A DNA stretch of 64,000 nucleotides, from assembly GCA_029706075.1 (NCBI GenBank), contig JAINUG010000026.1:5412674-5476673 (forward strand), in the 5' to 3' direction. The number at the start of each line of letters is the position of its first letter. The first letter of the stretch is position 1. The notes under the pieces are model-generated. The model was not told the origin of the DNA, ran no database searches, and saw only the letters and a program-made list of their open reading frames with translations. The position numbers were made by a program, and so were the translations under genes. Of the stretch, positions 1 through 13,100 are shown one piece after another. The stretch is from Aldrovandia affinis. Taxonomy: Eukaryota > Chordata > Actinopteri > Notacanthiformes > Halosauridae.

Positions 1-3000
1 TATACATGGGCTTCAAGATTAGTGTACAATTGGTTACATACTAATGCAGTGAGTCACAAAAGGCTTCTGTAAATGTGTCATGTAAATACTTTCTACAAAA
101 CCTGTCTATAAAAGTAATTATAGAAAGGTTATATTCAGCAAAATAGATGCAATGCAAAATATTTATCCACAATATATAATTGCGATAAACATCATAAACA
201 TAAACACATAAATGTCTACTTTAGTGTATCTTGAAATTGGGATTAGTTATAGTATACATGTAGCCGGAATGCCTGACCTGAAAACATGGGTGGAAGAAAG
301 TAGGCCTGTCCTTGTTCAGCCTCATCTCTGCTGTTTTAGATTTTACTGGATTAAAATTAAACATATTGTTCTCACTTGCAATGATCTGCAGTTCTCCCTC
401 TAAGAGCTCTCTTCTCTTGACTTGTTGTGTCATTTAAAAACTCTTCCTCCTGTTCAAACAGACCTTTGCACACTAAATTGCACAGGGCATGGTGTCTTGA
501 CATTTTTATAGTGACGTTGAAGCCGTAATCGAAATCACCCCATGTGAATGTGCAAGAATGAATATCTGTAAAATGAAAATATGCAAACAAATCATAATCT
601 AAACACATTTTAGGTTCACACTCACCTTCCATTACAACTTCAAACTGTTCACCCCCTTGCAAGTTAAATAGGTACAAATGTCAATATTATAATACAAAGG
701 TCTCATACCCTTGGCAAGTAGTAAAAAAACAAATGAATAAAAATAGTACAATGTGTGTGTGTGGTGAAACTCCATGCTTGGAGTTTAGTTATTGGCTGCA
801 GATCACTCAGCTGTTCGTTTCAGATGCACTCAAAGCAGAAAAATCACAGGCCAGATCATATGTCTTTTAACAGGCAGGCTGTCTGTTTCTGTGTGGGTTC
901 ATTGCGATGCTCCTTCCAACAGCATTGTCACTTCGCTGGTTCCTGCAGGCAGCCTGTTTGACAGTACCAGGGACCAGACTGGGGATTCTTAAAGAAGGAC
1001 CCCTCAGGCGGCCTGAGCATAAACAATCTGGCAGACAGGCGGAAAAAAAGGCAATCTGGCCGAGAGGGTGTCCCAGCTCTTGGACCATTCCATTTCAGAC
1101 TGCAGCTGCTTTGTCAGGACCACAACAGAACAGACCTCATTCTACGACATAATGTACAGCAGCTAGGAATTAACATTTTTTGGTAATCACTATACTTTAA
1201 CTCGATAGAGGCCTAGCCAAATAAAGAACAACTGCACACAGTTGATGATGGCCTGAACAATGTATAATTTCGAAATTGACATGTTTTGACATCTTGGACA
1301 TTTAGACATAACTTTCTGATGAAGATGTGGGCTCAATGTACTTTTTATATTACAGTGCATAAATACAAGTTGTATTATTTGGGACATAACTGAGTGTGTG
1401 GTTAAACTATAATGCCAAGCAACAAGAGTAGAACTTTACTACAAGCCACCCCCCACCCCTCCCCCCCAGGGCATCATTTGAAAGGCAATACCTTAATCAA
1501 GCAGATCAATCCAGTGATATAATTTGCTGTAGTAGTCAGGGTTTGCTGGGAGACATGCAACGTCTGGCCTTCTACAAATGGCCTATCCTTAGTCTGAGGA
1601 ACATTTGTGTTGCATTGTTGAAGCCCTCGATGAATGTTTTCACGGGGGGTTTCCTGGGCTTCCTTGCTTTTCGTCTCCACTTGTCCTTTAGCCTGTTAGC
1701 GCAGGAGTTTCCAACCCTGGTCCTGGAGAGCCACAGGGTTTTTTTCACCCTACATTCAGCAAGAAATATAAGCCAAAGAGACTAAGTGAGATGAGTTATC
1801 TTTGTAATCAACTGTTACTTTATCATGTAAGTGCTTTGTAACCATGAAAACCAGCAGACCCTGTGGCTCCCCAGGACCAGGGTTGGCTACATCTGTGTTA
1901 GAGTATGGTACGCACGTCACACTGGTGCTGCAAGTCTTTGGATTGTTCCAATGATTTGTTGCCCTATTGCAATCAATCAAATAACTAATTGTTATGACGT
2001 CCAATGTCAAAAAAGTATTGCAAACCGGAGTTCAGAGATGTCAGTTAGCATGTGAACGTCTGCTACAGAATGTGACGTCACCCCTTAACAAGCATTAAGA
2101 ATTTGATTCGTTCCCTTGGCTGGGGACCTCGGTCTTTGGCTCGGTGAGCTAATCGTATCTCTTGTTGCGAGGAGCACAACAGACCCTACTAAAGATGCAC
2201 AACTCCTTAAAAAGGGCTGTAAGCAAGAGACATTGAATGTAGATCCGAATTCAATCCACAGCTCAATCAACCGAAGGTTTATGAAGATCCCAGCAGGAAT
2301 ACCAGCATATACAGGGAACCGGGGGAACCTCGACTTGCCACAAACAGGTCACACCAGGGTCCTGGGATGAGGCCAGCTCAGCCTGGCTGTCAGGCCACTG
2401 CATTTGCATACCCGGGTTCCCCTTTCAGTCTGGGACTGACACCCCCCGTCCTGTGGCAGCATGTCTGTACAGGACCCGTCTCTCTGAGGGGATGACGCCT
2501 GAAAGGACCTCTCAACACAGTAAACACAGGGAGCTGGGCTGCCACTCCCGGCAACACTTAGAGGACGACTCCCGTAGAACCCCAGGGCAAGCTGCCAGAC
2601 GCCACTCCCGCGACAGGCGAGAAAACAACCACTGTAATTAAGCCAGATGTGTGCGCTCACCGGTCAAGAGACCATGTGTCCCACCATCATTGAAAAAAGG
2701 CCAAGGTGAGAACAGATACACATTGGCACTACAGCCAGACACCTGTAAACTGCACATCTGATGATTGCATGTTCTGTTTTACCGCATTGTTCAGCTGCTC
2801 CCGTTTTACCTAATTTACGATCGGCACAAGCAATTATCAGGACTTGACTGCACGTCAATGCGCTGTAGCAGTGTGTGCTAATGCCAACATGAGTTCATTG
2901 CTAAAATGACCGTTAATTAAATTCAAATGTTTAAATCAAATAGGTGCAGGTTTACCTTTACTCATGTGACTGATGTCTTGCGTCATTGTTTGAACAAATG

Positions 3001-3481
3001 GGAGCATTCTTTAATGGTTTGGGCAGGATTCCAATGTCTGAAGGGGCAAAAGCTCAGTGCCATGCCCTAGGATAATTTGTGTATCACACATTTTTTTGAG
3101 TAATAACAAATAGGCTACTAGACATCTCCATTGATTCATTCCTGTTTCCCTGCATAAGATCACTATACATCTATGATTGCGCGATAATGTGTGTGCTTGT
3201 GATTATTACACAGGCATGTGCAGACAGGACATTTTATAATTACACTAGAGGAATGTGCAGAAAAAGACATGGATAGGACCAACCCCTAATGCTATCACTG
3301 GTCCTGTTGCCCACATGCTGACCAGACGGGTGCACATATGCACTGATCCTAATAGAGTGTGGCTCAGCTGTAATTGGATCAATGAATAGCACATAGCCGA
3401 TCACATGGTTTGTAGGCCTGTGAATCTGCACACTATTGAGTACCTCAGCTGTTGTTGAAGAGGTCACAGCCAGGGAGTCTT
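1..3481. other. No gene found; one palindromic MITE
   Basis: Short open frames are present but none shows a recognisable family, splice context or codon pattern. Apart from the inverted repeat at 1711-1886 I see nothing distinctive. Confidence 0.6.
1711..1886. mobile_element. Short palindromic MITE-like element
   Basis: Inverted arms 1711-1739 and 1858-1886 match at 28 of 29 positions. The outer sequence CCAACCCTGGTCCTGG is a motif that recurs widely in teleost genomes at the ends of small non-autonomous DNA elements. A relative is seen at 35,500-35,605. The superfamily is not determined. Confidence 0.55.
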
Positions 3482-3740
3482 CCCAGCTAGCACATAACAC
3501 TGAAAAAATGTAAATGGAAAGTTAGGGAAACGTTGCATTCTCTTTGCTGGATTACCAACATTTTTAAAATGTTGTATTTAAAACATTTTCCTGTGGAAAA
3601 CCCTATTTACAACATAGCTGGAAAGTTGTGGTTTGGGGGGATAGAGAAGAAGAAGTAGTACAAAAGTTCTTCGGTTTTTAATCATCACAACTTTACTGCA
3701 ATGTTGTACAAAGTTGCAATAATGTTACGTGCTAGTTGGG
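3482..3740. mobile_element. MITE with CAGCTAGCAC-type ends
   Basis: The left end CCCAGCTAGCACATAAC and the right end, whose reverse complement is CCCAACTAGCACGTAAC, form inverted termini 259 bp apart. The interior repeats AAC/GTTG-rich motifs such as ACGTTGCA. Elements with this structure are frequent in fish. There is no coding capacity. Confidence 0.65.
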
Positions 3741-6402
3741 GTGACCCCAAGGCCTGTGACATCAAGAAAATAAAAAAAGGAACTGAAACATTCCTGTGGT
3801 GTTCGAGTTCATACTAGCAAGCCACTTGGCCCTCTTGGAATTTATCAAATTGAATTTGGGCCTCTTTTATTCCACAGGCAAGGTTCCATTTTCTTAAGGG
3901 ATGCATCCAAAAGGCAGAGTGTCACAAGACATTTCACAGACAGCATAGTAGGAGGTGTAAATTCTGGCAATGTTTAAATGTGACAAACTACACCTCCCAT
4001 TAACCAATTTTGGAGATGCTTTGGCTATTGAATGCATCCCTGATTTGATATTTGCATTTTATTGGATGCCAACTAATCTTGAACTTATGCCCAGTGCAAT
4101 GCTTTAGGCTTACTAGTGATAAAAAACAATTTTGAGCTAATTGAGTAGTCATCCTGGCTGAACTTTTATTTCTGCTGTCTCCCTTTCGGCTATTGATTTC
4201 AATGCAAAGCCAAGACTGTATTCATAAGATATTTAAGAGATTATTATTATTTTTAATAATAATAATAATAATTTTAAGTGTTCTTAAAGTGTCACCCAAT
4301 TAAACATTATTCTATGCTATATGCTGTGCTCTCATAATGCCTCTATACTATATTGATCCAATGGAGAAATTCTTATATATAAATGGACATAAAACATATT
4401 AACATTTATAAAACATATGAACTTCTGTCCTATGTTTGTACTTCTGTAATAATTATTCTTTATATGAGTCTTGTGCTTTGTCTCACTAATTTATAAAGAA
4501 CATATTGTGATATACTCGATTTTTTTTCTCATAAATATGGTAATCAATTTATTTGTATTACATATGCAATATATCTCAGTTTGTAATTTCACTCTGGTTC
4601 ATTCTGCACTCCTGCTTCTCTCATACAATACATCAATGGGATTAGACTTAAATAGGTGGTTATGACTGTCCACAATCATCTGAAATGTATCAAACACCAT
4701 CAGCAATGGTCAATAGCCTGTTGTTTAAAAAGTGAACAATACACAATGTAGTTAGACTCATTAAGCTACTGATCTAGGCCATGCCTCACCATTTCTTGAT
4801 TAAACCCTCCTCCCGTGGCTATGTGGTGCTTGGGCATCCTGGCATATTCCCCATGGAAAATACACTCCCTGTTTCCCATGACCGGTTGGGACATAGATTA
4901 GATATCCATGTCAGATGCAGCAGAGCTCATTTCTAAGAGCTTTATGATGACGGTCACTGTCCCCTGTGGATGGGTGCGTCGGTCATTTGTAAAATTACAG
5001 ACACGGACGGCTCATCACTCCACGAAACCAAACTAAGGTATACAGGGACATCGCTTCTTGTCAGTTTATGTGTGTGACACATTGGTTTGGTGCACATAAA
5101 AAAAAGGGAAATAAGTGCCCTCAGCACTTGATAATGTCTCAATAAACTTTTTAATGGCAATAAAATACCATAGCACTGGTTAGTTAGAAGTGTGAAAACA
5201 CAATTCTGTTCACTGGAATTCCCCTCCTAAGTGAAACTGGCATGCTTTCTTCCTGGTTCCCTTTTTTTCCATGCCGATGGTCATGTTTAATGTTTTGATT
5301 TGCACTTTCCGTGAACTTGTGCAAAGATCAGGAAAATCCTCCCCTTGGAGTTTTGCTGCAGTGACCTCAATGACAGAGGAATGTGAAGGCCAGCTCTCTT
5401 TGCGTAATGCCGTTTCCATGGTGCGACCATGACAGTGGATTCCACAGTGAGCACCTTGCCCACTTAAACACACTCTGTTGTTGTTTACATCAGACAAGAC
5501 CTAAGCCCTCTAAATCCATTAGAAGAAATAAAAGTGATAATGCTAATTAGAATACGCGCACATCGACATCGGTGACATGACAAGCAAACCTGCGCTGCAG
5601 TTTGAACTAAATTGACTTGCATGTTAAAGGTCAGCTTCACTCAGAGGACATAAGAACCTCATGTGTCACAAAGGAAGGGAATTGGCAGAATGTGTCTCCG
5701 CCTATGCATTAGTATGACATAATGCTTCTACTTTACGTCATACAGTTGGATAGCCACCCAGACTCCACATTGAAAGAGAACAGAACAATGCACTGTGATA
5801 ATAGCTGTGATGGGAAGAATGGCTTCAGACAGTTTTCTTTTCGGCAGGGTGACAAATATGCATTAACACACACATTCACATGCTTAGAATTATCCATCAT
5901 TTTATGACTGCTGTTGGGCATTTTATAACTAAACATGGGCATACAGCCTTGATAGCAATGCATATTTTACAGCAAAAATGAAAAATACTTATTATACGAT
6001 CAGAATCTCCGGTCTGAGCCTGATTATATCTAAGACAAAAACTATTGGTTATGTCATAGGCTGACTATGACTTGAAGTCTGCAGCAACAGGACACAATTG
6101 GCTTTGTCCTGCTAGCAGTAGGGTGGGTTTAATTCGGTCAGGGTTCCTTGGTTTACAGCTGTATTAGCTCCTCACAAAGAAATGCCAGCCCACCACAGAC
6201 GAGCAGTTGTCATCATTTAGAGATGAGGCAATGTCAAGCTGGGGATAAAAGGGGAGAACATTGTTCAAAGAATGTACAGAAACACCACATTACTCAGGCA
6301 TTTGAAGTGATGCTATAAAGAAGCAAACAGACACTAATGTGTACACTATACGGCCTAGAGTTACTCATATTTTTATGATTACATAACATGGCATATGTGA
6401 TA
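3741..6402. other. No gene found
   Basis: AT-rich DNA with an ATT/AAT trinucleotide tract at about 4,243-4,274. No credible coding region or known repeat recognised. Confidence 0.6.
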
Positions 6403-6923
6403 CAGGTAACTGCCAAAATAAAGGAAACACTAGAGTAAATGGAGGGTTCTCGTGGCTCTCTTATGGTGACGAGTGCATTTTCCTGGCATGGTATAGATCC
6501 ACTCAACCCCTTAGAGGGCAAGGTAAATGCGAATATACTGTATACAAAGCCATTCTAAGTGATCATTTTCATCCTATGGTGAAGCATTTCTATTTTGATG
6601 GGAGTGGTCTTTTCCAGGATGACAATGCCCCATCCACAGGTTCACGAGTGGTCACTGAATGGTGTGATGAGCATGAAAACAATATAAACCATATGCCATG
6701 GCCGTCTCAGCAACCACATCTCAACCCAATTGAACACTAATTGGAGATTGTGGCTCGGTGCCTGAGACAGCATTTTCTACCATCATAGAGAATGGTATTG
6801 CAGCTCTCCAATAGAGTCCCAGACATTTGTAGAATCTACGCCAAGGTGCTTTGGAGCTGTTCTGGTGGCTTGTGGTGGCCCAAAACTTTATGTTGGTATT
6901 TCCTTTATTTTGGCAGTTACCTG
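6403..6923 (+). mobile_element. Internally deleted Tc1-like element
   Basis: Terminal inverted repeats begin CAGGTAACTGCCAAAATAAA at both ends and are flanked by TA, as expected for Tc1/mariner. The interior keeps only the 3' half of a transposase: DDNAP... and the region around HLNPIEH are readable, with stops. The N-terminal half is gone. A longer copy of the same family lies at the right edge of the window on the minus strand. Confidence 0.85.
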
Positions 6924-7609
6924 TATATTTCACATATATAGTAATAATATTAAAAATAATTAAATATAATTAAAATAACATTTTCTTGCATTTACCATAC
7001 ATGTCCCAAACGTTTTTGTTCTTTTTCTCTTTTGTTCTTTCTCATGTAGTTCATATATACTGTATATATGCACTCACACCTCACACTTGGGGGAAAGCAA
7101 CAATATTTTACAGCCAGTGCTTACCGCAGCAGCTTACTGCTATACTGGTAGTTTAGCTTGCACAGATAATCAGTCGCCTTTCACATGCATCCACAACATG
7201 AAACTGAGCATTTGCATGTGTGATTTTGGTTGGAGCACAACCATATCTAAGTGGAATTCAGTGAATGGAATGTGCGGGCAATGGACATGATGCACCTGAG
7301 CCTTCTCTAATGAGCCTTCTCTAAATGAAAACCCTTCTATTGGTTGCCTCTTAGCTGATGCGTCCACCTGAAGTGCTAGTCCTTGGTGTGATGCACCCAC
7401 TCTGGAATCGCATCCTGAACATCATAGTGTCGACTATAGCAGGGAGACCTATGGGGCAATGCACAGTTAGCCATAGCATTGTACAGAAAGATTCCCAGGC
7501 AGTGAATGTACAGTTCAGCTGGAGGACCACAGAGGGAAAGGAAGCAGCTGCCGACTGCACACAGAGGACACATGTCCTAGGCTGCTTTCTCCAGAATTGA
7601 CACACAGGG

Positions 7610-7686
7610 TATGTTATGCCTTTGTAAATAAGAACTTGTTCTTAATGGCTTGCCTGGTTAAATAAAGGTTAAATAAAAAAATAAAT
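7610..7686 (+). mobile_element. LINE-type 3' tail fragment
   Basis: The sequence TGTAAATAAGAACTTGTTCT followed by a TTAAATAAAGG repeat and an A-rich end matches a 3' tail that is very common in teleost genomes. Only the tail is present, as expected for a 5'-truncated retrotransposed copy. The family assignment is from memory of the motif. Confidence 0.5.
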
Positions 7687-7714
7687 ATGCAATTGATGGG
7701 TTTTTTCTGCTTGG

Positions 7715-7880
7715 GCAAGAGGGGAGCCTGCCCCCTACAGGCTGAATAACACAACTTCCAGCAGCAAGGTCCGTCTTCCATGTACTTACTAAGGCCACCA
7801 CTACTTAGCTTCAGCCTTCTGGAAGGATAAAGGTACAGGGCGGTATGGCTCTGCCGGCTGAATGGGTCAAACAATGTTTG
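7715..7880 (-). mobile_element. 5S-rRNA-derived SINE (SINE3 type), minus strand
   Basis: On the minus strand the order GCCATACCGCCCTG, GCTGAAGCTAAGTAG, AAGTACATGGAAGACGGACC follows 5S rRNA, including its internal promoter region. A GTAGGGGGCAG segment typical of the body follows. It is diverged, so it is a dead copy and not a 5S gene. Confidence 0.7.
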
Positions 7881-10060
7881 ACCTGAAAGTTATAAGTGTG
7901 CATGCCCTAGTTGGCTCCTCTGTTAACTCCTGCCAGAAGAGGGAAAACCCATTCACTGAAAATGCAACCATAACAGATGTTTATCACTGAGCTTAAAAAA
8001 AAAAAGTTTAGTTGAAGGTGTTATTCACCCCACCTCTTCTATCATCAGGCAGGGGAACATTGGGAGACAATACAATTCCTCACAGGAAAAAGTACCAGAA
8101 GTACCTTCTGTGGGAGGATTTGTGTAAATTAGGTGTTTTTCAGGGGTCTTGCACAAACTCCAGTGGTCATTAGTTTGGACCATTTGGAGCTCTTGTCTGT
8201 TATGGTCAGCTCATAACCAGTTAGTGCTGTCACAGTGAGTAATACCTTTGCTTTCCCATGCGCAACCAAAACATATTCACAAAGCAAATATTGCTCTACA
8301 TTGATATTTTTTGAGGTGCTACAACAGAGAAAACATAATATGCACAATGTTTTGAGGAAAAGAGAAACTCCAGTGCTATCCAGAGCTACTGTTAGTGGAA
8401 ACAAAATAGTTGCCTTTGATTTATTTTTTACATTTTCTGGTTTCTAAATGGATATTCACACTGGTTCACTGCTCTCATTTCCTTCCATTCATTAAGGCAG
8501 CGAGAGGGAAGCTGGTAATTGGTGTCAGCTTTTTCTGTGGGCGAAGCACATGCATGCAGCTGCCTTCTCTGACCTAGCTGTGATTGGGCTTGCTATGAAA
8601 ACACAGTGCTCAGCTCTGCTCAACGCATTACCGTTAATTGGCAGCACCTCATGCTTGAGCCCTTTTGTTAAGGGGAGTCACGCAACTTCCAGCAGCTCTA
8701 ATACCTGTAGCAAAGGCAAAGGTGGAAACGTGCTTCCCTCAACTCAAATCATGAATAAAGGGCCTTATAGGAGCAGGCTTGGCCTACATTCTTATCTACA
8801 TTTCTTAAGGTTTTCCCAGCGGTGGAAGAGCAAACGAAAAAAGGCACGAGGCAGGCAAGAGACGTGGAGGAACAGATGCAGACTTCCTTTGGGAAAATGG
8901 ATAAAATAAATGTTCCTGGCAAAAATGAACAGGTAAATCGCTCCGATAATTTAACCACACATGTACACTGTTGGTACCGTTCAGTTCAACTCCATGACCG
9001 TGCACCCAGAACAATTTCTGATGGTCCCAGCTCAGTTAACTCGGATCGTCTGTGTGCGTGCAAATTCATAGGAAGTGGGTCAGGATGTTTGATAAACAAG
9101 TGACTCTATACGCAGAGTCTGGAAGTTTAGGGGCAGTGACCAGGACAAGGGGCAAGATTGTAGGCTGCCTGGTGCTGGCGTGATGACCTAGAGCAGGGGG
9201 TTAACTGTGTTTAGTATGGGGGGTTGGCAATTCGACAGTTGCTCTCAAGGGGGCTATTCTCTCAAATCAAGCCTGGAAATGATTACCGTCCAGAATTAAA
9301 ATGAGAAACCAATTGAGCTGCTCGAGCTGTAAGGGACGAGGAGGGCACTAATCTCCCCAGAACAGAGGATGGGGTGGAGAAGGGGGTGTTCTGCAGGTCC
9401 TCACGTTTTTCCTCCTATCGTTAAATCTCCAGCCTGCCAACAATAACACAATCTTTTTTGGGGGATGTTTGTCGGCTCAACAATGCAATGGCAAGGCATC
9501 CATTAGATTTACCATTCCTGGGGGAGATTGCACAATGAGCTGTAAATGTTGGGCAATTACTGTAAATGTGTAAAAGAACATATGGTTCCATATTTCCTGA
9601 AGAGGCCATTTGTTGGGACAAAACAAACTAGTGTTCGAGGTTGCTCACTGCCTCTCATCATAGAGCTATGCTTTACTAATGATAGTGATGGTATAGGATT
9701 TGGACAAGTGATGAGAGAGTTGTGATTTCCGATCATTGAATGGGGGTCTAACCGAACACTCCTTGTAGGGTAGGGTAACTCGCCTGGGACAGTAGCTATG
9801 ACCAGCTATTTTGTGCCAATACACTCACAACATACACCAGTTGTGTTGGAGAGTGAAAGCTTTATTTAGCTAAATAAACCGTTGGACGTTTTAATGGGAA
9901 GATCTATTGTTTGCATTAAATTATTTGGCATCTTTTCTGGTCCCAGTGAGCCAGCAGATCCGGTTTAACATCACATCTGTCAGATAGCCTCAACAGCATA
10001 TTTTACCTGTCACAGTCACTACACTGGGACATTGGTTTTCTACTTGGTCCAGTGAAGAGA
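7881..10060. other. No gene found
   Basis: A 119-aa open frame at 8550-8909 has no recognisable family or splice context and I do not consider it coding. Nothing else stands out. Confidence 0.55.
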
Positions 10061-10079
10061 GTTACCCCTACTTCTTAGA

Positions 10080-10172
10080 AGGTTTCTCATCCAAATACTA
10101 ATCAACCTCAGGCCCACCTAGCTTCAGCCAATTGGAAAGGGAATGGTACAGGTGGTAAGGCTGCAGGCTGTA
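10080..10172 (-). mobile_element. 5S-rRNA-derived SINE head, minus strand
   Basis: Reading the minus strand, GCCTTACCACC, GGCTGAAGCTAGGTGGGCCT and TTAGTATTTGGATGAGAAACC follow the 5S rRNA order. The body and tail are not clear here, so this may be a truncated copy. Confidence 0.6.
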
Positions 10173-13100
10173 TAATATTGAAAACACACAGTGTCTGAAT
10201 TTTATCAAGACAGTCCTAAGCTTTCACAGACAACTGCCTCGGGAAAATATCTGCTTAGCTTGCCCATAAAACCACAGTGACTTTGCTTTTCGACTATGTT
10301 TTGAATGTTTTTCATGCAACCATGTTTATAATCACTTCTATCTGTTTCAGTGTGGGTTACTTTTAAGATTAGTCGCTACTAAAACTCGGCCAAAGAATAA
10401 TTTATTCAATTGAGGTTTATTTCATACAATGAATAACAAAACGAATGACATATTCCATATTGATAGATATTGCTGAGCTATAACATGCAATATAAAATAC
10501 GGAAAAATGCTATTAATGGATGTGGTGTAATTACTTAATAACGTTAGTCATGCGTATTAATCTGATATTAATGACCGAGTACAAAGACCTCCCCAGCCTC
10601 ATTTGCAAGTTCATATTGAATGTTCACTCCTGTCCCTACATTTTGTACATCGCTGAATTGAATGATTGAGTGCTTCATCACATCTGACCAATTTCATTGA
10701 CTTCTTATTTGAAGATGTGTGACATCACCAACAGTGGTAAATTAATTGATTTAATATAGCACCCTCAAAAAATTGTTTGTCACACAATGATTTACATATT
10801 ACAAAGACATAACAAAGATGAAAAAGATCACAGAAATAAGAAATATGCACATAAAATGGTAGAATGCAAAAATATGCAAAAAGGCATGATGAGGAATGCA
10901 ACACAAATAGAAATACTATTTAATATATCTTACATATTAATATATGTATTATATATGAATTATATGTATATATAAGATTATAGCAATATGATGGCAAGAA
11001 GTTGTTTTTTTAAAGAAGTATTTCAATTCTCTCCAGTAACCGACATACCACAGTTAATGATCTATGGCTTCAGAATATACATATATTTTGGCATACTGCT
11101 TCCTATGTTCTGAGAATTAAGGGACTCTGTTTCTCATTTTCTTTTGGCATGACAGAATAAAACAGGATAGGAAGGTAAACAGGATCTCATATTGAGAGGT
11201 CAGAGGTCAAAGAGGTCTGCTGCAAAGCTGGCCTCCTGACCTTGTAAGTGATCTGAATGACAGAACCCATTTAAAATTTGAAGGATTAATTGAGATATTT
11301 GCTCATAAAATGGCAAAATGTCTTTGGAGAAGGATGTGCAAAAACCAGGGAGCTGTGTAGTTTCTGCACATCTGCACAAACTAGGGAACTGCTTGGGAAC
11401 TTTCACTGATTGCTTCAACCTGAAGAAGCCCAGTCATGGACACTGCTTTGAATTCTTTGAATTCCTGAAGTTCCTATGGGCATCTTGCTTTGTTTCACAT
11501 GATCTGTTTCAAACCACCTTCAGAATTCACTAAGCTTTTCCTTTGCGTCTATATTGGCTAGCCAGACACCAGATGGTTGTAGGTTTGAGCCCATCCAAAC
11601 TGAATATGGTACCTGCTTTTTGTTTGCTTAGCTCTTGAAATGGATTTCAGTTATGTAGCTGCGTTATGCTCATATCATATCCAGGAAGATTATTTATAAT
11701 ATTTTATTCTTATTTCTTCATGAAAACTGTGAACTTGAAAACTTCAAGACATGAAAACTCAAGTTGAAAAAACATGTTAAAAAAACACTACTTTTTAGTC
11801 CAGCGTCCATTATTCAAGGATTTTAAATACTGTTGCATTAAATAACTGTTGCATCCAACCCAGTGTAAAAAATCTCTCCCATATCCCTGAGCAAGTCATT
11901 AACTCCAGGCCAGTGGAAATGATCGTCACAATATAGGAGTAGTTCTGCTCACCACTGTTTTAGGTAATTGAGATATGGAAGTGCAGTTTACACTTGGCAC
12001 AGGATTGGCATTGCAAAGAAGTGACTTTGATAAAGTTGTTATGTCTGACCTCTGAACCTGGCGCTGAGAAGGATTTAATGCACTTCTGAGATAAGAAGCA
12101 TGCTGGGAAGGGTCTCTGGGTAACAGTGTGGAATGGAGGGCCTTGTGATAACCTTTGACCTGCTCAGCATTGAGACTGAGAGCTCCAAGGCTGCCATTCC
12201 CTTGTACGGTTACGCCCGCTTTTCACAGATCTGAACCATGAGTTTAAATGGCTTGGAGACATTGGGTTTGAACCGTCAGAGCATAGAGTTGAAAAGACTT
12301 ATCTGGAGCAATACATTTAATTTGTCATGCTATGAATTTATATTGGCACAAGAAAAATGGGACCACATTCTAATACAAGACTTTCCATTTCAAGCTAAAC
12401 CTTTTGATTTAATCTAAATTAAATTATACCATTCTTGGTAAAATAATAGGAAGTTGAGAAATCAAAGTGCTTATGAAACTTGAGCTTCTAGTTAAAAAAA
12501 AAACAGGCTCAGGATCAAGGGAGGTTGCAGCATATGTTTTTATCAGGGTAAATAAAAACATTTTAACAATGAACTGGGGCTAAAAGCTCAATCTTGACAA
12601 AGTTTTGTATAATGGCATCATTTCTGCTCAAAACATCTCAGCAATTACTCCAGAATAAGAGAACCTGTTGTCTCTGGTGTACACCAAGGCACAAGCCTTG
12701 GGCTAATGAGAAAATTCTTAGGTTCCTAGGTTTGAAATCACTGAGAGTAATGGGAGGGAAATAGATCTCACATTGGGTTAAAACCTGAAGCTAATTAAAC
12801 ACACGCTGCAACTGAAAAATCTCCTTTGAGAAAAAAGACATTTTCTGTAGCACTCTACTTATTGAACAATAGCCCTAGCCCTACTTATAAGAAATCATAT
12901 TTGTCATTAATATCATTAACAATTATAGGTATACACCCCTGTTTCTTGTTCTTTCATACACCACACATCTTCCTCCAGTTGATACGATAGTTACTTTTTT
13001 TTATGGAACAATATTAAGAATGCTAGCCCAGGATCTGTATTCAACACAAATAACAAAGAAGCTATACTATTGTATGTAGGCAGTCATAAATATTAAAGTT

